A stretch of DNA of 64,000 bases from Tachypleus tridentatus (Eukaryota > Arthropoda > Merostomata > Xiphosura > Limulidae), in contig NC_134834.1 of NCBI RefSeq assembly GCF_004210375.1, positions 14,431,857-14,495,856 of the forward strand. Reading direction: 5' to 3'. A model generated the notes under the pieces. It was not told the origin of the DNA. It worked only from the letters and a program-made list of their open reading frames with translations, and ran no database searches. Of this stretch, positions 55,612 to 64,000 are shown piece by piece; position 1 is the stretch's first letter, and each line of letters begins with the position of its first letter. The translations under genes were made by a program, and so were the position numbers.

Positions 55612-56485
55612 GTAACTAATCAAATTTCAACAGGTAACGCCACTAATACGGTTCACATTTTCAGCTGTAGGTGCATAATAGAAATTACAATGTGCCCTAT
55701 TATTCGGTTCAAATACTCAGATAAAACCTTTATGGTGAATACTGCTAACTGGTTGCTTTATTCTTACCAGCAGTTCAGAACCCTAGCGATCTAACAAGAG
55801 GCTAGTCAGGTGCAACATTCCAACTGTAAAATTTAACATATTCATTACGTATAAGATTCAGTCCCCAGTCCTGAATAAAACCTAGATTCTAGAAATGTTT
55901 TAAACAAAAACAAATCGAACATAGACAGTACATGAAAAAACAAGTGAACAGACAGATCTAGATCTCTACTCATGATAACTGTGTAAGCCTCAATTTAGTG
56001 ACCTACTTCTGTATGTCACATAATGACATCTCACTTATCGCTGAATAAAAGAGGAATATTCTAGAATGTCCGCACAAGGAGATTATACAAAGAGTTCAAG
56101 TGAGGTATCCCATAACCCACTTACATACGTCATCAATTATTCCAAATAACGTAATAGAGGAGAGAAAATCCATAGCTCATACCAACTTGTACAAGTGTTG
56201 GTCCTGCCAGTTCATATGCGTTTCTCCCTGTGGATAAGACACAAGGCTAAAATGATACAAGCTTCTAGCCATTATCATATGCAACCTTTATTGCAAATGT
56301 GTGTGACCTTTCGACACGAAAATTTAAACGTTGTTGCACAGTGAAAACTTCGCTAAGAGGGCCGAAATCTCGCAAATAAACGCATTTTAACGTAGAGAGA
56401 ATTCCGTGTATAATACTACTGATAAAGAAGCCTAAGTTATTAGACTAAACAACAATTACTAGTAGCAAGATCTATAAACATGAAA
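55612..56485. other. unannotated stretch
   Basis: No gene or repeat recognised. A partial echo of the neighbouring satellite is absent here. Confidence 0.3.
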
Positions 56486-56733
56486 TTAGTTTGGTTTGAA
56501 TTTCGCGCATAGCTACTCGAGGGCTATCTGCGCTAGGCGTCCATAATTTGGCAGTGTAAGTCTAGAGGGAAAGCGGCTAGTCATCACCACCCACCGCCAA
56601 CTCCTGGGCTACTCTCTTACCAATAAATAGTGGAATTGATCGTAACATTATAACGCCCCCACGGCTGAAAGGACGAGCATGTTTGGTGCGACGGGGAGTC
56701 GAACGCCTTAGCCCACCTGGCCATGCCGGGCCG
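56486..56733 (-). mobile_element. SINE, family A
   Basis: TTTGGTTTGAATTTCGCGCA, CACCCACCGCCAACTCCTGG, TAACGCCCCCACGGCTGAAA, GGTGCGACGGGGAGTCGAAC, CACCTGGCCATGCCGGGCC. The segment between B box and anticodon region is deleted (GGGG then AGTCGAACGCC). Confidence 0.9.
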
Positions 56734-56805
56734 TGACAGAAAGTCTGACTAGTTACGTAGATTAATAAGTAATATAATAAATCTGATTAGACTTATATTC
56801 AACAC

Positions 56806-56908
56806 GTGTGTGTGTTTTCTTATAGCAAAGCCACATCTGGCTATCTGCTGAGCCCACCGAGGAGAATCGAACCCCTAATCATAGCATTGTATACCAGCGA
56901 GGGGCATA
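56806..56908 (-). mobile_element. SINE, family B
   Basis: GTGTGTTTTCTTATAGCAAA, GCTATCTGCTGAGCCCACCG, GAGAATCGAACCCCTAATCA, then a short deletion and ACCAGCGAGGGGC. Confidence 0.88.
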
Positions 56909-56909
56909 T

Positions 56910-57418
56910 TCAAAAGAATGCTGTAAACCTTAAAGTACTACAGACTAAAGCAACGGTACACAAGCATATTAAGAACGTGCAGATACTGTTTTATAGAACG
57001 AGCAATTTTAAGTTCAGTAGCATCTTCCAACTGCAAATGTAGCGGCATCTAGTGACAATGTGTGCAAATAAAATATAAATGCTAAAACTAATTTGCTGGA
57101 TATTTCATAGGTGTAAAACGCCACAAACGAAGTTGTTTTTAATAGGCCATTTTAAACAGGATGCCAACTTTCTGTTGTTTCAAAGTGTTTTCATTTTTAT
57201 TCTTCAAATCATTCATTTTGAAAAATTTTACTCAACGTTATTTCTTCCAGGTTGTTTTCAAATTTGTTTCCATAAAAACAAAAAAACAGCAAAATAAATT
57301 CTTATTTGAGTAAAGTTTTCAAAATAACAGCTTAAATGTCCTTTCCCAACATCATATATGTTTTCATTATGGTCTGAAACTTCGCGTTAATTACTATAAC
57401 AAAGAGTCGAGTGTCTGA
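56910..57418. other. unannotated AT-rich stretch
   Basis: No gene or repeat recognised. Confidence 0.3.
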
Positions 57419-57442
57419 ACCACCAGGCCATGCCGAGCCTTA
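57419..57442 (-). mobile_element. SINE head fragment, family A
   Basis: AACCACCAGGCCATGCCGAG, the complement of the 5' end of the family-A head, preceded by GAGTCGAGTGTCTG. Only this end remains. Confidence 0.6.
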
Positions 57443-57469
57443 TTGGCGCTCGAACAGGGACTTAGTAAG

Positions 57470-57863
57470 ACTCGCACGGCGCTTGACTCGTACTCCGAGA
57501 GTCACGGGTTCGAATCCCCGTCATAAGAAGCATGCTCGCGCTCGCCATTTCAGCCATGGGAGCGTTATAATGTCACGGTAAATCCTACTGTTCGTTAGTT
57601 TAAAAGAGTAGCCCAAGAGATGGCGATGGATGGTGTTAACTAGTTGCCTTCCCTCTAGTTGTTGTTATTTTGAATTAAGCACAAAGCTACACAATGGGCT
57701 ATCTGTGCTCTGCCCACAACGGGTATCTAAACTCGGTTCTTAGCGTTGTAAGTCCGCAGACATACCGCTGAGCCACTGGGGATCCCTTCCCTCCAGTTTT
57801 ACACTGCTAAATTAGGGACAGCTAGCGCACATAGCCCTCGTATAGCTTTACGCGAAATTCAAA
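57470..57863 (+). mobile_element. SINE, family A, interrupted by a family-C SINE
   Basis: Left part (57470-57661): CGCTTGACTCGTACTCCGAG, GGGTTCGAATCCCCGTCATA, GGGAGCGTTATAATGTCACG, CCCAAGAGATGGCGATGG. Right part (57784-57863): CCCTTCCCTCCAGTTTTACA, CTGCTAAATTAGGGACAGCT, ACGCGAAATTC. The split is inside the body phrase CTTCCCTCTAGT. Confidence 0.9.
57662..57783 (-). mobile_element. SINE, family C, nested, with target duplication
   Basis: Complete on the - strand: TATTTTGAATTAAGCACAAA (tail complement), GGCTATCTGTGCTCTGCCCA, GGGTATCTAAACTCGGTTCT, TAGCGTTGTAAGTCCGCAGA, ACCGCTGAGCCACTGGGGA. The flanking words CCTTCCCTCTAGTT and CCCTTCCCTCCAGTT are the duplicated target, with one or two later changes. 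Reference copy for family C. Confidence 0.92.
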
Positions 57864-58032
57864 CAGATTTTCTGTGGACAATTTAGCAGAAATATACGTG
57901 GAAGTTACAATGTTATAAGTTTAATACATAAACATTAATTTAATATTTTGCTGTGTTATACGTAACAACACGTTATGATAAACAACATTTTCATATTATC
58001 TGTAAATAATATATTTAAATAGTACATCTCCT

Positions 58033-58305
58033 TATTTGTTTTGAATTTCACGCAAAACTGCACGAGGGCTGTCTGCTCTAGACGTTCCTAACTTAGCGGT
58101 GTAAGACTACAGGAAAGGCAGCTAGTCATCACCACCTTCCGCCAACTCTTAGGCTACTCTTTTACCAACGAATAGTACGATTGGCCGTCACATTATAACG
58201 TCCCCACGGCTGAAAGGGCGAACATGTGTGGTGTGACAAGAATTCGAACCCGCGATCCTCGGATTACGAGTCGAGTGCCTTAACTTCCTGGCAATGCCAG
58301 GCCAT
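58033..58305 (-). mobile_element. SINE, family A, full length
   Basis: TTGTTTTGAATTTCACGCAA to CCTGGCAATGCCAGGCC. All body phrases are present with scattered substitutions (CACCACCTTCCGCCAACTCT; AAGAATTCGAACCCGCGATC). Confidence 0.93.
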
Positions 58306-58414
58306 CTCCTTGTAAAAACAAGTGAACGTATTTTAATACATACTTTAGGTTTTTAGAGCTTTTGTTTTATCTCAACAGGTGCCACTAGCTACCATAATGT
58401 TCCGGCATTTTATT

Positions 58415-58530
58415 TCGTTTATTAGGTCTAAGCTGCACAGTACACTCTCTGTGCAGTGCCTACAGAAGGCTTCTAACCCCGAATTTTAGCGTCACGAGTC
58501 CTCAATCTGACCACTGAGCCATGAATGGGC
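58415..58530 (-). mobile_element. SINE, family C, decayed
   Basis: GTCTAAGCTGCACAGTACAC, TTCTAACCCCGAATTTTAGC and TGACCACTGAGCCATGAATG follow family-C order. Confidence 0.6.
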
Positions 58531-58534
58531 AAGT

Positions 58535-59127
58535 TACTAAAACTCACTATGAAATGAAGTTATTCTGAAATTAAATTATGAACAACATTAATACTTGTTT
58601 ATATATCTTGGTGATCTTCGAATCACCAAGCACATGGATAGAACATATCGTGAGACCGACATTATGGATATGATAAAAACAAAGTTTCCCGCCACCTCAG
58701 TTTAAAAAAATACAAAACAAGAAAGAAGCAAAATCCATCGTCAACAACTTGGTACTTCGAGTGTGTGAGTCAAGTTTGTAGGTTATATGAATACGTTATA
58801 ACGACTGACCATGTGGCATCCCTTGAAAACTGGCATATATAACTCACATTTTTTATGAAACGCTCATATGACACAGGGCTTCCCTATGTATGCTATGTGG
58901 TACCTATTACTTTCGTGCAAGTTTGAATAGCACACATACTTGCAATGTACTGTGATTTTATCACAATTTTTAGGCGTAAGGGTAATGAATATATAAAGTG
59001 GACGCGCTTATAAGAAGGGAATCCGATTCTAAAAGGAAAACAAAACACAAAATCACTGAACTGCTGCAAATTCATGTTATTTTGTAATCACAAATACACT
59101 TGACTTTGGCCATTGTTTCACTTTGGC
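58535..59127. other. unannotated stretch with one strong hairpin
   Basis: A perfect 9-base stem (CTTGGTGAT at 58607-58615 and ATCACCAAG at 58622-58630) encloses CTTCGA. No gene recognised. Confidence 0.4.
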
Positions 59128-59795
59128 TACCAAGTGTGGTTTAATCATATTTAACACATGACATTACACTGTTCTGTCAGTTCACCTACCACCTGTGTTT
59201 CAATCGTAATTAATACTTGGCATCACACTGTTTCTCTTGTTTACCTAATAAATGTCGTTTAATCATATTTAACACATGACATTAGACTGTTCTGTCAGTT
59301 CATTTACCACACGTAGTTTAATCATATTCTACACATGACATTACACTGTTCTGTCATTTCATCTACCACATGTGGTTTAATCATATTTTACATACGACAT
59401 TACACTGTTCTGTCATTTCATCTACCACATGTGGTTTAATCATATTTTACATACGACATTACACTGTTCTGTCATTTCATCTACCACATGTGGTTTAATC
59501 ATATTTTACACATGACATTAGACTGTTCTGTCAGTTCACCTACCACATGTGGTTTAATCATATTTTACACATGGCACTACACTGTTCTGTCAGTTCACCT
59601 ACCACATGTGGTTTAATCATATTTAACACATGACATTACACTGTTCTGTCAATTTACCTACCACATGTGCTTTAATTATATTTAACACATGACATTACAC
59701 TATTCTGTCAGTTCATCTACCACATGTGGTTTAATCATATTTAACACATGACATTACACTGTTTCGCCAGTTCATTTACCACAAGTGGTTTCAGG
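59128..59795. repeat. 59-bp palindrome-bearing satellite, array 2, about 11 copies
   Basis: Same unit and orientation as 54958-55611. Left-edge copies are more diverged (ACCAAGTGTGGTTT, TACCACCTGTGTTTC, AATAAATGTCGTTT); a private variant TTTTACATACGACATTACAC occurs in two adjacent units, so the array has evolved on its own. Confidence 0.96.
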
Positions 59796-60429
59796 TTCTT
59801 TTAATTATTACATTATCCACTACGTATGACATGATAATATATCACATTACTTCTCTTCGCCTACTTTATGTCTTGTGAAACGTGTAGTACACGTGATACT
59901 CTGCCACTTCCCCAATCAGGCATGCTGAGTAGTCAACTCTCAGTTGGTTCAGTTAAACTACTTTGTTTAAGGGTTTTTGCCCGAGAGAGAAATAAAAAAA
60001 AAAATCTGGAATAGGACACATTTTCCTTTTTTTATAATCAAATTTGGACTTTGAATTTAAAACCACAAATTAAATAAATGAATGATTACATCCCACAAAC
60101 CAAAGGGTAAGCAGTTAGCATCTACTGAAGTCATTAACAACTGAATGAAATAAAAAAAACTGAACATTATCCAACTTTGTTCGTTATAAGAACATGTTTC
60201 CTCAAAATGAAGTGTAACGTGGAACTTCTGTTCATCAACCGTTAATTCACTGAATAGCTTAGATTAAAATATTTTTTCGTATTTATTTTACTCTCTAGTT
60301 TTTCCAGATCCACCTGTTTACCACAACATTTAACGATGTGAACTTTCACTTGATTTTTTCGCCCTGTTAACAGCATACGAAAATTAATTATGTTTGTTTC
60401 ACATCTATCTGTGGCGTGACTTAGTAAAC
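59796..60429. other. unannotated AT-rich stretch
   Basis: No gene or repeat recognised. Confidence 0.3.
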
Positions 60430-60468
60430 GACCCCGCATGGCCAGGTGGTTGGAGCGCTCGATTCATA
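60430..60468 (+). mobile_element. 5' half of a family-A tRNA-like head
   Basis: ACCCCGCATGGCCAGGTGGT followed by TGGAGCGCTCGATTCATA. It stops at the position of the anticodon loop; sequence beyond is unrelated to family A. Identical over 39 bases to 61870-61908. Confidence 0.75.
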
Positions 60469-60469
60469 A

Positions 60470-61138
60470 TGTGATGTCATATGTTCACGTTCACTTATCG
60501 AGTTGGAGCAAATTGATTATAATTCAGAATTCAAGGAATCAACGTGTCTTCACTGTGCTGCGTAAAATTTCATCGATAAAGTTTTGCTGCAACGTCACGC
60601 ACGCATGGTCACGACCATTACAACGGGATAACATTGATGGGATTTTTTAACCAGCTTTACAAAGCCAAATTTAAAATGTTTCACAACACGTGATGTATAC
60701 TTGGATCAATCACAGCAAAGAATTCGTGTTAGAAGGTAGAATAACTCTAATTAGATCGTAAGAATATGCACCATTCATAAAACATTAGACACTCTTTAAG
60801 AAGGCAGTGCTAATGAGCACCTGCCATTTATACGACAATCGTATCGTAAGTGTTATAATACAATAGATAAAGTGAATTATAAACATGTAGAAATAAAAAA
60901 ACACTTTTAAAATGTACATTGATGATGACTTAACTGTGTGTGATGTATCATAATTGATTACATACGGATGTTCGATTTCTCAGGATCAATTACTATATAG
61001 CTGCTTTATATGTGCAGTTTCTAAGGTTTGACACCCATATCTGCTCCAAGTCTTAGTTTTTCGTTTTATGTTTTCTTTAAATTGTAACGAAAAGAGATTG
61101 TAAAATTAACAGACAGTGCCCTCTCCTTCCACTATAAC
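60470..61138. other. unannotated stretch
   Basis: No gene or repeat recognised. Confidence 0.3.
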
Positions 61139-61403
61139 TGCCCTGGCATGACCAGGTGGTTAGAGTGCTGGACTCGTAATCTGAGAGTCGCAGGTTCGAA
61201 TCCCCGTCGCACCAGAGATGCTCGCCCTTTCAGCCGTGGGGGTGTTATAATGTTACGGTCAATTGTTGGTAAAAGAGCAACCCAAGTAGTTGGCGGTGAG
61301 TGGTGATGACCAGCTGCCTTCCGTCTAGTTTTACACTACTAAATTAGGGACGGCTAGCGCAGATAGCCCTCGTGTAGCTTTACACGAAATTCAAAAACAA
61401 ACC
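61139..61403 (+). mobile_element. SINE, family A, full length
   Basis: Head TGCCCTGGCATGACCAGGTG, loop CTCGTAA, B box GGTTCGAATCCCCG, body, tail TACACGAAATTCAAAAACAA. A short deletion removes CCCACTATTC from the body. Confidence 0.94.
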
Positions 61404-61509
61404 TTCCACCATAAAAGTTATAGTTCATGTTTATTTATGCCAGTATGCATAAGATCCCTTAACTTCCCACGCCCCACTCCACATAACAAATGAATATGTA
61501 TCGATCAAT

Positions 61510-61617
61510 TGAAATTAAACACAATGGGCTATCGGTGCTCTGCCCACCACGGGTATCGAAATACAATTTTTAGCGATGTGAGGTCCGCAGACATACCGCT
61601 GTGCCACTGGGAATCGA
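61510..61617 (-). mobile_element. SINE, family C
   Basis: TTGAAATTAAACACAATGGG, GTGCTCTGCCCACCACGGGT, ATCGAAATACAATTTTTAGC, TCCGCAGACATACCGCTGTG. The tail complement is shortened (CACAAAGCTA lost). Confidence 0.85.
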
Positions 61618-61869
61618 GCCAATATAACTGTAGGGATACACTGCATATTATTAAAAACCAGGAATATTTAATTATTTACTTTGTACCAGATTCATTTAAT
61701 CTCGTTTTATGTATATAGTTTTATAGTTCTTTAAAAACAGGTGGCAAAAACGTAGTGTTACTACGAAACTGATAGCACATTTCTAATGTTGTTATCTTTT
61801 TAAAATATCCACATAAAGTTACAAAAATGACTGACTGCATGTAGCCGTTTACCTAATTTTGAACTGACA

Positions 61870-61908
61870 GACCCCGCATGGCCAGGTGGTTGGAGCGCTC
61901 GATTCATA
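61870..61908 (+). mobile_element. 5' half of a family-A tRNA-like head, second copy
   Basis: The same 39 bases as 60430-60468, ending at the same base, followed by different sequence (family D from about 61920). Confidence 0.75.
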
Positions 61909-61919
61909 GACAAAATAAA

Positions 61920-62095
61920 AAAGGTTTCAAATCAATAGAATCCACTGCCAACTTTTGGACTACTCATGTTTGACCAGATAAAGTTATTTTAACGTCATCT
62001 TTACTCGTGAAATACACTTTCGCTACAAAATGCTGTGAGCAGCAGTGGGATGCGAACCATGAACTCACTGATTCCCATTCCAAGCATAGCTTTAT
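61920..62095 (-). mobile_element. SINE, family D
   Basis: TCAATAGAATCCACTGCCAA, CTTTTGGACTACTCATGTTT, GACCAGATAAAGTTATTTTA, GCAGTGGGATGCGAACCATG (B-box complement) and GATTCCCATTCCAAGCATAG (head complement). Confidence 0.75.
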
Positions 62096-62194
62096 TGTAA
62101 TTATTAAAAGAAAAGAGAAATAAACAATAGCGTCAATATACCAGTCTGTCTTCCCTGTAATATACACGATAGGCGATGCTGTCTGTTATTTTAC

Positions 62195-62280
62195 TATATA
62201 TGTTTTAGTATGAAGCCGTGCAATGGGGCTACCTGTGATCGAAGCTGTATCTTTAGTGTTGTAAGCACTCAAAGGGAGTG
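62195..62280 (-). mobile_element. very decayed family-C-like fragment
   Basis: GCCGTGCAATGGGGCTACCT and TCTTTAGTGTTGTAAGCACTC are the only recognisable family-C words. Confidence 0.4.
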
Positions 62281-62284
62281 CAGG

Positions 62285-63041
62285 TATTACAAACATTTAC
62301 GTTACTATTAACATTAAAAGGCGAAGGGCATAAGCTACACAGAAGAAGCAAGGTTATTCAGATACCTCTTCCTCCAGGCCTTACTTAATAGTTCCCATAT
62401 TGTAACCTGTGATCTGGTTTTATTTAGTTCTCGGTGTGATGTTCGGAATCAAATATTTATGTCATTTCGTTATACATTCTAATACATGTTACCCGAACTG
62501 CACATCGCGTCACGCTCACTGTGTAGCTTTTCGTTAAAACAAATAAACAATCTAACTCTGAACTCCGATACGAACACTTGCTGCATACATAGAAAGAGAT
62601 TGTTGAGGTTTCTACTCTTGAAAACTTTGGAACTTCTGTTTTGCCGGATGTTAGCATATACTAAAGCTAAGCCTCGACGTGATTACTTACACAGTTTGCT
62701 GCTGTGGTCAGTAGCATTTAGCTGTAACAACGAAAGGAGTTCGCGTGAATCAGAAGTTTCTACTGGCTGAAACTGACCACGTAACTTGCACTGTTTTATT
62801 GTCCAGTTGAACTGAAAAGAAGTACAAAACAACTAGGATTGTATACTGTTACGTATTATAATTTATCTCGGGCGAGTCTACGATTTATTATGTTACATGC
62901 GTTACGTATTATGATTTCAAATAATCAAAAATTTGAATTTAGAAGTTAATCTAATGTCCATATGTAATATATATTTATCAACAAGACTAGTACACAAAAT
63001 TTTCTCATATTTTGTATATTTTAATATACAAACAACAATAC
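62285..63041. other. unannotated stretch
   Basis: Overlapping open frames on both strands (62457-62770) have no recognisable domain. No repeat recognised. Confidence 0.3.
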
Positions 63042-63322
63042 GGCCCCGGCATGGCCAGATGGTTAAGGCACTCGACTCGTAATCTAAGGGTCGCGAGTTC
63101 GAATCCCCATCACACCAAACATGCTCGCCCTCCCAGCCGTGGGGGCGTTATAATGTGACGGTCAATCCCACTATTCGTTGGTAAAAGAGTAGCCCAAGAG
63201 TTGGCGGTGGGTGGTGATGACTAGCTGCCTTCCCTCTAGTCTTACACTGCTAAATTAGGGACGGCTAGCACAGATAGCCCTCGAGTAGCTTTGTGCGAAA
63301 TTCCAAAACAAACAAACAAACT
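63042..63322 (+). mobile_element. SINE, family A, full length
   Basis: Head GGCCCCGGCATGGCCAGATG, loop CTCGTAA, B box GAGTTCGAATCCCC, body with GGCGGTGGGTGGTGATGACT, tail TGCGAAATTCCAAAACAAAC and a short AAAC run. Confidence 0.96.
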
Positions 63323-63521
63323 CAAATAATTTAAAAAATTGTAAACGTAACGATCATCCGGGTTTTCAGACATATCAACGGTAAATATTTGGTTGGAAGC
63401 TAAATAACTAAGACTAACATGGAGGATGATTAAGCCACGCCACGAGTGACAAAACTTTAGTTGGATCAGTAACTTGATGTTTCACGAACACGCCAAAATA
63501 TCCACATTGTATATGGTTGTT

Positions 63522-63799
63522 TGTTTGTTTGTTTTGAATTTCTCACAAAGCTACTCGAGAGCTATCTGTGCTAGCCGTCCTTAATTTAGCAGTGTAAGAC
63601 TAGAGGGAAGGCAGCTAGTCATCACCGCCCACCGCCAACTGTTGAGCTACTCTTTTACCAACGAATAGTGGGATTGACCGTAACATTATAACGCCCCCCA
63701 CGGCTGAAAGGGTGAGCATGTTTGGGGCGACCTGGATTCGAACCCGCGACCCTCGGATTACGAGTCGAACGCCTTAACACGCTTGGCCATGCCGGGCCC
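63522..63799 (-). mobile_element. SINE, family A, full length, inverted to its neighbour
   Basis: TTTGTTTGTTTGTTTTGAAT, GCTATCTGTGCTAGCCGTCC, CACCGCCCACCGCCAACTGT, AACGCCCCCCACGGCTGAAA, ACCTGGATTCGAACCCGCGA, CTTGGCCATGCCGGGCC. It lies about 200 bases from the + copy at 63042-63322. Confidence 0.96.
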
Positions 63800-64000
63800 A
63801 TTGTATATGAATAAAAAACAAACCCACTCGGCTAACAGAAATTTTTCAGGGTGATTAGGTTTGCAAACTAACACGAAAAATGAAGAAAAATGTTGCTAGG
63901 GCTGATTACGTCGCGTGTTTACACTTGATTCGCCAGTGAAGAGGAAAAGCCTAACTTCCCAAAACATTCTAGTTATCGGATTTCTCTAGCTGTTTTTTCT

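Noticed and set aside
62457-62770. Opposite-strand frames of 66 and 94 codons
   Set aside because: Mutually overlapping, no recognisable domain; within chance for this length of sequence.
1-64000. A multi-gene operon, defence locus or biosynthetic cluster
   Set aside because: None is visible. Only one confident host gene was found, and the remainder is transposons, SINEs, tandem arrays and unannotated AT-rich sequence.

Overview
This is a eukaryotic, AT-rich, gene-poor and very repeat-rich window. The repeats point to an arthropod. The dominant element is a tRNA-derived SINE whose head reads GGCCCGGCATGGCCA and whose body ends in an (AAAC)-rich tail. From memory this family is typical of horseshoe crabs (Xiphosura), but I could not run a search, so treat the species call as an inference. 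There are no bacterial-style operons, rRNA genes or CRISPR arrays.

The one gene I can reconstruct confidently is a CTR/SLC31 copper transporter on the + strand. It has three coding exons at 33409-33492, 42927-43137 and 44443-44647. The exon phases join exactly into a 165-residue protein with three membrane spans and the MxxxM copper-pathway motif. Its 9.4-kb first coding intron holds a decayed I-type LINE in sense orientation (about 36.2-41.1 kb), a SINE, an unclassified dispersed repeat and two minisatellites. Its 1.3-kb second intron is about one third a 38-bp tandem array that carries repeated AATAAA hexamers. A second, unidentified candidate is a terminal coding exon on the - strand (13585-13925). 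It lies directly beside a 57-bp array that gives AATAAA on that strand in nearly every unit. Two small acidic or charged exon candidates on the - strand near 54.7-54.9 kb are weaker.

DNA transposons: an old mariner with degraded terminal repeats (1258-2534); a younger mariner whose catalytic core is deleted but whose terminal repeats and TA duplication are clear (28884-29790); a hAT element with a perfect 8-bp target duplication and an intact but internally deleted 274-residue ORF (51929-53399); and a 239-bp piggyBac-like miniature element with TTAA sites (15914-16152), with a relative at about 46.64 kb.

Tandem arrays are the other main feature. Units are 35 bp (0.75 kb), 67 bp (3.68-5.99 kb), 54 bp (6.94-8.6 kb), 57 bp (12.5-13.5 kb), 37 bp (14.4 kb), 44 bp (22.6 kb), about 51 bp (23.3 kb, split by a SINE), about 59 bp (26 kb), 29 bp (34.7 kb), 46 bp (42.3 kb), 38 bp (43.6 kb), 34 bp (49.7-51.07 kb) and 59 bp in two separate arrays (54.96 and 59.13 kb). 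Several units contain a short perfect palindrome or stem-loop. The rest is SINEs of at least four tRNA-related kinds (called A, B, C and D here), often truncated, nested or inverted, and unannotated AT-rich sequence. I see no multi-gene functional system; the most informative structures are the copper transporter, the transposon derivatives and the palindrome-bearing satellites.
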